Part shown: positions 44,281 to 51,066 of the stretch, one piece after another
Numbering within the stretch: position 1 is the first letter of the stretch
Layout of the letters: the number at the start of each line of letters is the position of its first letter
From: Epilithonimonas sp042695135
Lineage (GTDB): Bacteria > Bacteroidota > Bacteroidia > Flavobacteriales > Weeksellaceae
Reading direction: 5' to 3'
NCBI RefSeq assembly: GCF_042695135.1
Contig: NZ_CP170547.1
Coordinates: 3,100,001 to 3,164,000 of the forward strand
DNA: 64,000 bases
The notes under the pieces: model-generated
What the model was told of the DNA's origin: nothing
The model's database searches: none
What the model saw: only the letters and a program-made list of their open reading frames with translations
Position numbers and translations under genes: made by a program

Positions 44281-44742
44281 ATGAAAAAAGTATTAATTAT
44301 TCTTTTGGTGGCTTTTGTAATGATTCAGTTTTTTCAAATTGACAAGACAAATCCTACGAACAACGACGGAATGGATTTTATTAAAATTAAAAATACGCCG
44401 GAACCAATTGCTAAAATCATCAGAAGCTCCTGCTACGACTGTCATTCCAACGAGACTGAATATCCAGCTTACAGTTACATTCAGCCTTTTGGGTGGTTGG
44501 TAAAAGATCATATTGATGAAGGCAGAAAAGAAATGAATTTTTCTACCTTTGCTACTTACGAACCAAAAAGACAAGCCCATAAACTGGAGGAAGCAGCAGA
44601 ATATGTGGAGCAGAAAAAAATGCCTCTGGAAAGTTATACACTTGGTCATCCTGATGCAAAACTCACAGATGATCAAAGAAGACAACTAGTCGATTATTTC
44701 AGAAAAGTCCAAAAACAAATCCAGCAAGCCAACGCCTTATGA
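44281..44742 (+). CDS. Membrane-anchored heme-binding domain protein
   Basis: The 153-residue product has an N-terminal hydrophobic helix (residues 3-18) and a single heme c-type motif CYDCH near residue 51, then NETEYPAYSYIQPFGWLVKD. This fits the small haem-binding domain family (Haem_bd) of Bacteroidota, usually periplasmic and membrane-tethered. The mature part would face the periplasm. Its stop overlaps the start of the DCC-family gene by 4 bp (ATGA), so the two are translationally coupled. A role in electron transfer or redox sensing is likely but unproven. Confidence 0.88.
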   Translation: MKKVLIILLVAFVMIQFFQIDKTNPTNNDGMDFIKIKNTPEPIAKIIRSSCYDCHSNETEYPAYSYIQPFGWLVKDHIDEGRKEMNFSTFATYEPKRQAHKLEEAAEYVEQKKMPLESYTLGHPDAKLTDDQRRQLVDYFRKVQKQIQQANAL

Positions 44743-45161
44743 CAACAGATATCTCAGTGAGTTTCAAAGATAAATACATCGTTTTCTATGATGGCGAATG
44801 TGGATTCTGCAATCATTGGGTGCAATGGATTCTTGAAAGGGATAAAAATGACAAGTTTCTATTTTCATCATTACAATCGGAATTTGGACAGAAATTCCTG
44901 AACGAAAGAAATCTTCCCAACCAGGTTTTTGACACCTTTTATCTTTGGAAACCCGATAGCTTTTATTTGACCAAATATCAGGCGATCCTGAAAATTGCTT
45001 CAGAAATTGGTGGAATTTATTCTCTGGCTTCTATTGGGAAAATACTTCCTGACGTCATCGGAAATCAATTCTACAATCTTATTTCCCGGAATCGAAAAAA
45101 ACTGGCTGCGAACCAATGTTTTCTTCCAAGTGCCGAGCAGAGGAAAAAGTTTATTGAATAA
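44739..45161 (+). CDS. Thiol-disulfide oxidoreductase DCC family protein (DUF393)
   Basis: The 140-residue protein carries the family signature YDGECGFCNHWVQWIL near residue 17, with the Asp-x-x-Cys-x-x-Cys site that names the family, and a helical C-terminus ending in NQCFLPSAEQRKKF. There is no signal peptide, so it is probably cytoplasmic. Its start overlaps the heme-binding gene, which suggests a joint redox function. The substrate is not known for the family. Confidence 0.9.
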   Translation: MTTDISVSFKDKYIVFYDGECGFCNHWVQWILERDKNDKFLFSSLQSEFGQKFLNERNLPNQVFDTFYLWKPDSFYLTKYQAILKIASEIGGIYSLASIGKILPDVIGNQFYNLISRNRKKLAANQCFLPSAEQRKKFIE

Positions 45162-45178
45162 TAAATTTAATTTTAGAA

Positions 45179-45193
45179 AGGCTTCGAGAGCCT
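45179..45193 (+). repeat. Small GC-rich hairpin in the spacer before the DUF4290 gene
   Basis: AGGCT-TCGAG-AGCCT followed by CAGCCTGACA. There is no T-tract, so it is not a typical terminator. It looks like the core of an intergenic repeat; no second copy was found here. Confidence 0.35.
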
Positions 45194-45298
45194 CAGCCTG
45201 ACAACCCTGTAAAGTAGTTTTTCAAGCAAAATCAAGATTATTAAAGAAAAAAAATTAACACTCGATTTTGAATTTCAAACTTTGAACCCGAAATGTTT

Positions 45299-45306
45299 TA
45301 TATTTG
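45299..45306 (+). promoter_or_regulatory. -7 promoter box of the DUF4290-murA operon
   Basis: TATATTTG exactly fits TAnnTTTG and ends 7 nt before the ATG at 45314. It overlaps the upstream in-frame ATG at 45293 and so rules that start out. Confidence 0.7.
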
Positions 45307-45313
45307 CAATATT

Positions 45314-45982
45314 ATGGAATATAATACCGACAGAACACAACTACTAATGCCTGAATACGGGCGTAATATACAGCAGCTGGTGGAGCATTGCAAAACCCTG
45401 CAAACCAAAGAGGAAAGAAATGAAATGGCAATTGCCATTATCGAGTTTATGGGGCAGAGAAACCCACATCTACGCGATGAAGAAAATTATAAACACAAAC
45501 TTTGGGATCACCTTTTTATTCTGGCAGATCATAATCTGGATGTAGATTCTCCTTATCCTGTTCTTTCTGCTGAAGATCTTATTACAAAACCAAGAAAAAT
45601 GGATTATCCGTCTTTGGATAATGCCTACAAATTCTATGGGAAAAGCATTCTACAACTGATAGAAAAAGCTATAGCTCTGGAAGAAGGCGATGAAAAAGAA
45701 GCCCTCACCCACGTGATTGCCAACAATATGAAAAAATCCTACAATGTTTATAATAAAGAACACGTACAGGATGATGTCATTTTCCGTCATTTGAAGGAAT
45801 TGTCTGATAACAAGCTGGATCTTACAAGTCTGGAATCTCTGGAAAGAAGCAAAATCTATTACGCTGCCAACAGAAATAATAACAACAGAAACCCCAATAA
45901 TAACAACAGAAATCCCAATCAAAATAATAACAATAATAATAGAAGGAATAATTTCCAGAATCATAAAAACAAGAGAAAATAA
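45314..45982 (+). CDS. DUF4290 domain protein with an Asn/Arg-rich tail
   Basis: The start at 45314 gives 222 residues opening MEYNTDRTQLLMPEYGRNIQ, the typical DUF4290 N-terminus. The conserved domain spans about residues 1-180 and is largely helical. The last roughly 37 residues are low-complexity, almost only Asn, Arg, Pro and Gln, ending HKNKRK. Such a basic Asn-rich tail could contact RNA or simply be disordered. The gene ends in TAATG shared with murA (1-bp overlap), an arrangement that suggests a link with cell-wall synthesis. Its function is not known. Confidence 0.85.
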   Translation: MEYNTDRTQLLMPEYGRNIQQLVEHCKTLQTKEERNEMAIAIIEFMGQRNPHLRDEENYKHKLWDHLFILADHNLDVDSPYPVLSAEDLITKPRKMDYPSLDNAYKFYGKSILQLIEKAIALEEGDEKEALTHVIANNMKKSYNVYNKEHVQDDVIFRHLKELSDNKLDLTSLESLERSKIYYAANRNNNNRNPNNNNRNPNQNNNNNNRRNNFQNHKNKRK

Positions 45983-47295
45983 TGAGTGAAGCGTTCGAAA
46001 TAAGAGGAGGGAAAAGATTAAGCGGAGAGATCACACCACAAGGTGCGAAAAATGAAGCTTTACAAATCCTTTGTGCTGTTTTGCTAACCGAAGATGAGGT
46101 GAGAATCAGTAATATTCCGGATATTAAAGATGTCAACAAATTGATTGAGATCTTACAGGACTTTAACGTAAAAGTTATCAAAAACGGAAAAGGAGATTAC
46201 ACTTTCAAAGCAGATGAGGTTAATTTCGATTATATAAAATCCAAAGAATTCAAAAAAGACGGCGCAAAGCTTAGAGGTTCTGTGATGATCTTGGGTCCGA
46301 TGTTGGCGCGATTTGGTGAAGCCTATTTACCAACGCCAGGTGGTGACAAAATTGGAAGAAGACGTCTGGATACGCACTTCCAGGGTTTTGTGGAATTGGG
46401 AGCAGAATTCTCTTACGACGAGGACGAGGCCTTTTATTCTTTAAGAGCAAAAGAATTAGTTGGAAAATTTATCCTTCTTGAAGAAGCTTCTGTAACTGGA
46501 ACTGCAAACATCGTGATGGCAGCAGTTTTGGCAAAAGGAAAAACAAGCATTTATAACGCAGCATGCGAACCATACCTTCAGCAATTGTGCAAGATGCTGA
46601 ACAGAATGGGCGCTAATATTACAGGTATCGGATCCAATCTTTTAACTGTAGAAGGAGTTGAAAAATTACACGGAACAGACCACAGAATGCTTCCGGATAT
46701 GGTGGAAATCGGTTCCTGGATAGGTTTGGCAGCAATGACAAAATCTGAGATCACCATCAAAAATGTAAACTGGAATGAGTTGGGCGTAATCCCAAACACA
46801 TTCAGAAAACTAGGAATTGAATTAGAACAAAGAGGTGACGATATCTATATTCCGTCCCAAGAAAATTATAAGATTCAGAAATTTATAGATGGATCAATCT
46901 TAACGGTTTCAGATGCACCTTGGCCAGGATTTACGCCGGATCTTTTATCGATCATATTAGTTGTGGCAACTCAGGCAAAAGGTTCTGTTTTGATCCACCA
47001 AAAAATGTTCGAAAGCCGTTTGTTCTTCGTTGATAAATTAATCGATATGGGCGCGCAGATCATCCTTTGTGATCCGCATAGAGCGACAGTTATCGGAATG
47101 AATCAGGAAACACCGTTGAGAGGGACATCTATGGTTTCGCCGGACATAAGAGCTGGAAATGCACTATTGATCGCAGCGCTTTCTGCAGAAGGGAAATCAG
47201 TCATTCAAAACATCGAGCAGATTGATCGCGGATATGAAAACATCGACGAAAGATTGAGAGCGATTGGCGCAGATATCAGAAGAATCGAACAGTAA
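45982..47295 (+). CDS. murA: UDP-N-acetylglucosamine 1-carboxyvinyltransferase with Asp in place of the active-site Cys
   Basis: The 437-residue protein matches MurA in length and motifs: GAKNEALQIL near residue 20 (catalytic Lys-Asn), RGSVMILGPMLARFGEA near 95, GRRRLDTHF near 125, and DIRAGNALLIAALSAEG near 390. MurA transfers enolpyruvate from PEP to UDP-GlcNAc, the first committed step of peptidoglycan synthesis. The loop residue that is Cys115 in E. coli, the target of fosfomycin, is Asp122 here (PGGDKIG, codon GAC at 46345-46347). Asp at this position is known to keep activity and give fosfomycin resistance in other bacteria. It is coupled to the DUF4290 gene. Confidence 0.96.
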   Translation: MSEAFEIRGGKRLSGEITPQGAKNEALQILCAVLLTEDEVRISNIPDIKDVNKLIEILQDFNVKVIKNGKGDYTFKADEVNFDYIKSKEFKKDGAKLRGSVMILGPMLARFGEAYLPTPGGDKIGRRRLDTHFQGFVELGAEFSYDEDEAFYSLRAKELVGKFILLEEASVTGTANIVMAAVLAKGKTSIYNAACEPYLQQLCKMLNRMGANITGIGSNLLTVEGVEKLHGTDHRMLPDMVEIGSWIGLAAMTKSEITIKNVNWNELGVIPNTFRKLGIELEQRGDDIYIPSQENYKIQKFIDGSILTVSDAPWPGFTPDLLSIILVVATQAKGSVLIHQKMFESRLFFVDKLIDMGAQIILCDPHRATVIGMNQETPLRGTSMVSPDIRAGNALLIAALSAEGKSVIQNIEQIDRGYENIDERLRAIGADIRRIEQ

Positions 47296-47346
47296 TTGCT
47301 AGTTTTTATTTTTAGTTGTCAGTTGATATCTCTTATCATTAAATAT

Positions 47347-47375
47347 AAAAGGAAGCTCATTATGAAGCTTCCTTT
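47347..47375. terminator. Probable bidirectional terminator between murA and the NIL-domain gene
   Basis: An 11-bp stem (AAAAGGAAGCT at 47347-47357, AAGCTTCCTTT at 47365-47375, with one unpaired end) overlaps the last codons of the minus-strand gene. A-rich and T-rich flanks suit both strands. Confidence 0.65.
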
Positions 47376-47677
47376 GTTTGTTGTAGGACAGGTATTTTGC
47401 AACTCATCACTTTATATTCACTAAGATAATTCTCAATTTTATCGATTTCGTCATCTGTAATTTTCAGGAGAAGTTTCACATTTCCAAAGTTATTGCCGTT
47501 TATATATTCGATATGAGCATTGACAATCTTGTAACTGATCTTGTAATGGTTGTAGATCGTGTAAAGCAGGATATCAAATCTGATCTTGCCATTCAGTTCT
47601 ATTTCCAGAATTATTTCCTTTGCACGTTTCGGAACGAAGTTGTTACCAAAAGTTTCTTGTTTGTAAATCATAGTCAT
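47360..47677 (-). CDS. Stand-alone NIL-domain protein
   Basis: The 105-residue protein consists almost wholly of a NIL-type ferredoxin-like fold (residues 22-95; GKIRFDILLYTIYNHYKIS, HIEYINGNNFGNVKLLLKI). In other bacteria NIL domains sit at the C-terminus of the methionine importer ATPase MetN and bind methionine; stand-alone copies occur in Bacteroidota. It lies 2 bp downstream of the DUF4395 gene and shares its leader. That points to a role in sulfur amino-acid sensing or metabolism, though no enzyme of the pathway is beside it. Confidence 0.75.
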   Translation of the reverse strand: MTMIYKQETFGNNFVPKRAKEIILEIELNGKIRFDILLYTIYNHYKISYKIVNAHIEYINGNNFGNVKLLLKITDDEIDKIENYLSEYKVMSCKIPVLQQTKEAS

Positions 47678-47679
47678 AT

Positions 47680-48123
47680 TTATTTTGGTGAATTATTTAA
47701 TTTATTTTGAATGGGAATCACAATGAATTGGTACAGATAACAGCCTAAACACACCTTGAAAAAACTTTCCAGACTTGCTAATATGATTAATAAAAATCCT
47801 ACTGCGAAAGCTGAATTATCGAATCCATTTAACATCAATAAAAAAACTAATAATGTGAAAACAGAACCCAATGTCGCCGCAAATTTTTTTGGTGCAGCGA
47901 AAATTGGTTTACGTTTCAATCCCAATATTTTTAAAATTGCTTTTGAAAAAAGGGCTAAAGGAGAAAGTGATAAGCCTAAAGCCCTAATAATAAAATCAAA
48001 AACTAAGAGTAAAATCAAAAATGGCCACTTGAAAAAAAGTGCAACCGCAATAACAATGATCACAAAAAACGCAGTGAGTCTCACTGTATTTTCGTCCGTG
48101 TAAAATTTATTTGATTGATCCAT
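47680..48123 (-). CDS. DUF4395 family membrane protein
   Basis: The 147-residue protein has four predicted membrane helices (about 17-35, 36-56, 85-102, 107-125) and the family feature VCLGCYLYQF near 127, with two Cys near the membrane. DUF4395 proteins often occur beside rhodanese or thioredoxin-like genes, so a link with sulfur or thiol chemistry is plausible. It is first in a two-gene unit with the NIL-domain gene, preceded by a leader with a short peptide frame and a terminator (48143-48272). The start ATG at 48123 comes 20 nt after the terminator's T-run. Confidence 0.85.
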   Translation of the reverse strand: MDQSNKFYTDENTVRLTAFFVIIVIAVALFFKWPFLILLLVFDFIIRALGLSLSPLALFSKAILKILGLKRKPIFAAPKKFAATLGSVFTLLVFLLMLNGFDNSAFAVGFLLIILASLESFFKVCLGCYLYQFIVIPIQNKLNNSPK

Positions 48124-48142
48124 TGTTTCTAAAATTTTTAAA

Positions 48143-48174
48143 TAAAAAAAAGCTCTACCGGAAAGGTAAAGCTT
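48143..48174 (-). terminator. Terminator/attenuator in front of the DUF4395 gene
   Basis: Minus strand: AAGCTTTACC-TTTCC-GGTAGAGCTT (48174-48150; 10 pairs including one G-U) followed by TTTTTTTATT. It sits between the promoter at 48265-48272 and the DUF4395 start, so it can end a roughly 110-nt leader transcript. Confidence 0.75.
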
Positions 48175-48201
48175 ATAACAGATTCTCCCCTATCCAATGA
48201 T

Positions 48202-48246
48202 TTACTTGGAGTTACACATTATGATTTGAGAGAAGATGCGTTTCAT
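48202..48246 (-). CDS. Putative 14-residue leader peptide
   Basis: ATG at 48246 to TAA at 48202 encodes MKRIFSQIIMCNSK. It lies about 20 nt after the -7 box at 48265-48272 and ahead of the terminator. A stem TCCAA/TTGGA (minus strand, 48210-48193) brackets its stop codon. Adjacent Met and Cys codons (residues 10-11) make sense for sensing sulfur amino acids. Too short to prove by sequence alone. Confidence 0.5.
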   Translation of the reverse strand: MKRIFSQIIMCNSK

Positions 48247-48264
48247 TTAATTCTAATTCTATTG

Positions 48265-48272
48265 CAAATATA
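48265..48272 (-). promoter_or_regulatory. -7 promoter box of the leader / DUF4395 unit
   Basis: TATATTTG on the minus strand exactly fits TAnnTTTG. It lies in the spacer downstream of the YiiX-like gene, showing that the following terminator belongs to a separate leader transcript. Confidence 0.65.
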
Positions 48273-48322
48273 TAAATTATTTAATTCCCACCAAATAAGT
48301 ATGAATTAAATTTAAAAAAATT

Positions 48323-48949
48323 TTATTTGAGTTCTCCGACTTTATTCAATTTCTCAGAAGCGGCCAAACCGTTTGGATTACAGCCAGGTTCGCCTTCCGG
48401 AATTTTTAGATTTTTATCCTGATAAAATTTTTCCCAAAACGCATTGGTTTTCTTAGTTTTCGGGTCGATAAAAGTCATTGGTTCCAAAGTAAAAATCTGA
48501 TTCTCACGGAAAGCCCTTTCCACAAAATCTGAGCAGTAATAGGAATTATCATTCAGAATATAATTGAAATTGTAAGGCTTTCCAACCAAAGTTTCAGCCT
48601 TCAAAACAGAATTTGGAATTGCAGATCGATATTCAGATTTTAATCGGTAAACATCGATTTTCTGTCCTTGTTTCGTTTGTTCTTTTAGAAAAGACTTGAG
48701 TTTTTGTTTCTGAGAACCGCCTTTTGGAGCAGCGTGAAGTACATACAGATGGTCAGATTCCTTCTTCACGATTCCGATATGGTCGTAAGAAGTTTTCTTT
48801 TCCGTTTGCGTCACATTGTTGATCGCGCCGGACAATCCCGTTTCTACAGCAGGCACAAAAAGCAGATCTCCGTTTTCCAAAATTGAAGTATTATAAGTTT
48901 TACAACTTAATGTCAAAAAAAACAAAAAAAGTAAAACCGATTTTTTCAT
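48323..48949 (-). CDS. YiiX-like lipoprotein, permuted papain fold (NlpC/P60 superfamily)
   Basis: The 208-residue protein has a lipoprotein signal (VLLFLFFLTLSC, Cys17). The fold is that of the YiiX/YebB group of permuted papain-like enzymes: GDLLFV near 27, catalytic His in SYDHIGIV near 56, and catalytic Cys in YYCSDFVERAF near 139. Such proteins act on amide or ester bonds of cell-wall or lipid-linked substrates. Anchoring in the envelope is likely. A TATCTTTG box ends 5 nt before the start codon. Confidence 0.85.
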   Translation of the reverse strand: MKKSVLLFLFFLTLSCKTYNTSILENGDLLFVPAVETGLSGAINNVTQTEKKTSYDHIGIVKKESDHLYVLHAAPKGGSQKQKLKSFLKEQTKQGQKIDVYRLKSEYRSAIPNSVLKAETLVGKPYNFNYILNDNSYYCSDFVERAFRENQIFTLEPMTFIDPKTKKTNAFWEKFYQDKNLKIPEGEPGCNPNGLAASEKLNKVGELK

Positions 48950-48954
48950 AGCTG

Positions 48955-48962
48955 CAAAGATA
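48955..48962 (-). promoter_or_regulatory. -7 promoter box of the YiiX-like gene
   Basis: TATCTTTG on the minus strand fits TAnnTTTG and is followed by CAGCT and the ATG at 48949. Confidence 0.6.
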
Positions 48963-49180
48963 ATTATAGATTCAAATTACAGAAAGTATTTAACCGTTAA
49001 TTTTTTTGGCAGCTATTTCCGTCCTCCGTTCCCAAACCTAACGAAGTGGTTCGACGAAGTCAATCTTTTTTGCCGACGTTTTCCATTTAACTAGAAATTG
49101 ATTTCACGCAAAAAAGGATTTTCCACTCAGGCCGGGCTGCAGTTTCAACATAGAACAACAGTTATTTAAAAACATTGTTT

Positions 49181-49228
49181 TATCATTCTGTAGGATTCTA
49201 AACAGTCTAGATTACTACGGAATGACAA
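49181..49228 (+). repeat. Dispersed 48-bp imperfect palindrome, copy 2
   Basis: Same size and orientation as 42070-42117. The inner arms TAGGATTCTA and TAGATTACTA pair imperfectly, and both copies end CGGAATGACAA. Confidence 0.65.
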
Positions 49229-49257
49229 ACTTACTTTAATAATTTTAGTCTTTCTTT

Positions 49258-49342
49258 GATGAGTTTTACGTCTTTGTGAACCTTAAAATACTTTCGATAA
49301 TTTCAAAAAATCTTTGTGGACTTTGCGTTAAAATTTTGAATC
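49258..49342 (+). repeat. Dispersed ~80-bp intergenic repeat, copy 2 (plus orientation)
   Basis: GATGAGTTTTACGTCTTTGT, GAACCTTAAAATA and CTTTGCGTTAAAATTTTGAA occur in the same order as in the reverse complement of 43949-44027. Confidence 0.65.
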
Positions 49343-49373
49343 TAAAAACCAATAACTATCGACCAATTTTCAC

Positions 49374-49381
49374 TATTTTTG
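49374..49381 (+). promoter_or_regulatory. -7 promoter box of the aminotransferase gene
   Basis: TATTTTTG fits TAnnTTTG, 20 nt before the ATG at 49402. Confidence 0.6.
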
Positions 49382-49401
49382 TACCTCAAAGTCAATAAAT
49401 A

Positions 49402-50604
49402 ATGCCGAAAATATCTCAGCGTGCTCAACATATGCCCGCTTCTCCAGTTAGAAAATTAGTTCCGTTTGCAACCGCAGCAAAACAAAAAGGAATCAAAGTT
49501 TACCACCTCAACATCGGTCAGCCTGATATCGAAACACCGGAAACTGCGCTGGAAGCTATTAAAAATAACCATCTGAAAATCTATGAATATGCCCTTTCAG
49601 AAGGTAATCTAGAGTACAGAACTGCACTTAGAGATTACTACCATTCTTTAGGATTTACAGACCTTACAACAGATAATTTCATCGTGACAAATGGCGGTTC
49701 CGAAGCTTTGAACTTCGCCATTTCCACACTTTGTGATGATGGTGACGAGATCATCATTCCGGAACCTTATTACGCAAATTATAATGGTTTTGCAGGAACT
49801 TTTAATATTAATATCGTTGCTGTTCCATCGACTATCGATACGGGATTTGCTTTGCCAGCAATTGAGGAGTTTGAAAAGAGAATTACGGATAAAACAAGAG
49901 CAATCGTCATCTGTAATCCCGGAAATCCAACGGGATATTTATATTCAAGAGAAGAACTTGAACAATTAGCTGTGATAGCAAAGAAGCACGATATCGTCAT
50001 TATTTCTGACGAAGTTTACAGAGAATATGTTTACGACGGAGAACAGCAAATATCAATGTTTGAGTTTCCGCAAGTGGCAGACAATGTCATCGTTATCGAT
50101 TCGGAATCCAAAAGATATTCGATGTGTGGTGCAAGAATTGGCTGCCTGATTACTCGTTCTAAAAAAATCCACGATGCGGCGATTCTTTTTGCTCAGGCAA
50201 GACTGAGTCCTGTTCTACTTGGACAAATTGCTGCAACGGCTGCTCATAAAAATGATTCTGAATATATTGCAAAAGTGAGAGAAGAATACAAACAGCGCCG
50301 TGATCTTTTGGTCGGATTATTGAATGAGATCCCTGGCGTGATCTGCCCGAAACCAAAAGGTGCTTTCTACTGTGGCGTGGAATTACCTGTAGATGACACA
50401 GAAAAATTTGCACAATGGCTTTTGGAAAATTACTCCAACAACAACGAAACTGTGATGGTTGCACCAATGGGCGGTTTTTACAGCGAGCCGGAACTTGGTA
50501 AAAAACAAGTCAGAATTGCTTACGTTTTGAAACAGGAAGATCTTAGAAGAAGCGTTGAAATCTTGAAAGATGCGATCAAACAATATAATTCTGAATTTAA
50601 TTAA
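49402..50604 (+). CDS. Class I/II PLP-dependent aminotransferase (aspartate aminotransferase-like)
   Basis: The 400-residue protein has the fold-type I motifs in order: HLNIGQPDIETPE near 35, VTNGGSEALNFAIS near 95, the Asn-Pro-Gly stretch VICNPGNPTGYLYS near 170, the Asp-Glu strand IISDEVYREYVYDG near 200, and the PLP lysine in DSESKRYSMCGARIG near 233. It transfers amino groups between an amino acid and a 2-oxoacid; aspartate or aromatic substrates are most likely. A lipoprotein gene and murB follow in the same direction. Confidence 0.9.
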   Translation: MPKISQRAQHMPASPVRKLVPFATAAKQKGIKVYHLNIGQPDIETPETALEAIKNNHLKIYEYALSEGNLEYRTALRDYYHSLGFTDLTTDNFIVTNGGSEALNFAISTLCDDGDEIIIPEPYYANYNGFAGTFNINIVAVPSTIDTGFALPAIEEFEKRITDKTRAIVICNPGNPTGYLYSREELEQLAVIAKKHDIVIISDEVYREYVYDGEQQISMFEFPQVADNVIVIDSESKRYSMCGARIGCLITRSKKIHDAAILFAQARLSPVLLGQIAATAAHKNDSEYIAKVREEYKQRRDLLVGLLNEIPGVICPKPKGAFYCGVELPVDDTEKFAQWLLENYSNNNETVMVAPMGGFYSEPELGKKQVRIAYVLKQEDLRRSVEILKDAIKQYNSEFN

Positions 50605-50619
50605 TATTAAAAAAATAAA

Positions 50620-51066
50620 ATGATGAAAATAATAAAAATAGGTTTTATGCTTTCGGCTTTCACTTTGTTTTTGCTAAGCTGCAAAACAACTGCCCAAACG
50701 ACAATGATAAACTCAATTTCATACACGCACACTATGGGAAGAGGTGGTTCCACATTTATTAATGCAACAAAAGACTCTTTGGAATCATCGGCGCGAGGCG
50801 GCAGAATGACGGAATTTCCTAACTTCAAAAAGAAAATCAGTTTCAAAGACTGGCAAAAATTGATTTCAGGAATAGACAGCTCTCTTCTTGAAAAAACTCA
50901 AAGTGGTGAAAGACGTGGCGTTTACGACGGTCCAGACGAAATCTTCACGATTAAAACTTCTGAAAAAGAATATGAGTTTTACAATGTACCTACTGAATCT
51001 GCTGGTTACAAACAATTGGAAAAACTGAAAACTGAACTCAATAATTTGCTTCCTCAGTATAAATAA
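50620..51066 (+). CDS. Small lipoprotein of unknown function
   Basis: The 148-residue product has a lipoprotein signal (FMLSAFTLFLLSC, Cys near 21); the start ATGATG leaves a one-codon ambiguity. The mature part includes SYTHTMGRGGSTFINATKD near 33 and a charged helical C-terminus. No family is recognised. The stop overlaps the murB start by 1 bp (TAATG), and the aminotransferase lies 15 bp upstream, so the three are probably one unit. Confidence 0.75.
   Translation: MMKIIKIGFMLSAFTLFLLSCKTTAQTTMINSISYTHTMGRGGSTFINATKDSLESSARGGRMTEFPNFKKKISFKDWQKLISGIDSSLLEKTQSGERRGVYDGPDEIFTIKTSEKEYEFYNVPTESAGYKQLEKLKTELNNLLPQYK

Larger units (their letters stand above)
48950..49401. other. 452-bp spacer with several repeat elements
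   Basis: No gene is visible. It contains the promoter of the YiiX-like gene, a GC-richer block bounded by GCAGC and GCTGC (about 49008-49140), a 48-bp palindromic repeat (49181-49228), an 85-bp dispersed repeat (49258-49342) and the promoter of the aminotransferase gene (49374-49381). Confidence 0.6.

Noticed and set aside
48143..48300. A SAM riboswitch upstream of the DUF4395/NIL genes
   Set aside because: I looked for the conserved SAM-I core (AGAG, GGAGGGA, GCAACC-type elements) and did not find it; the leader-peptide layout explains the region better.
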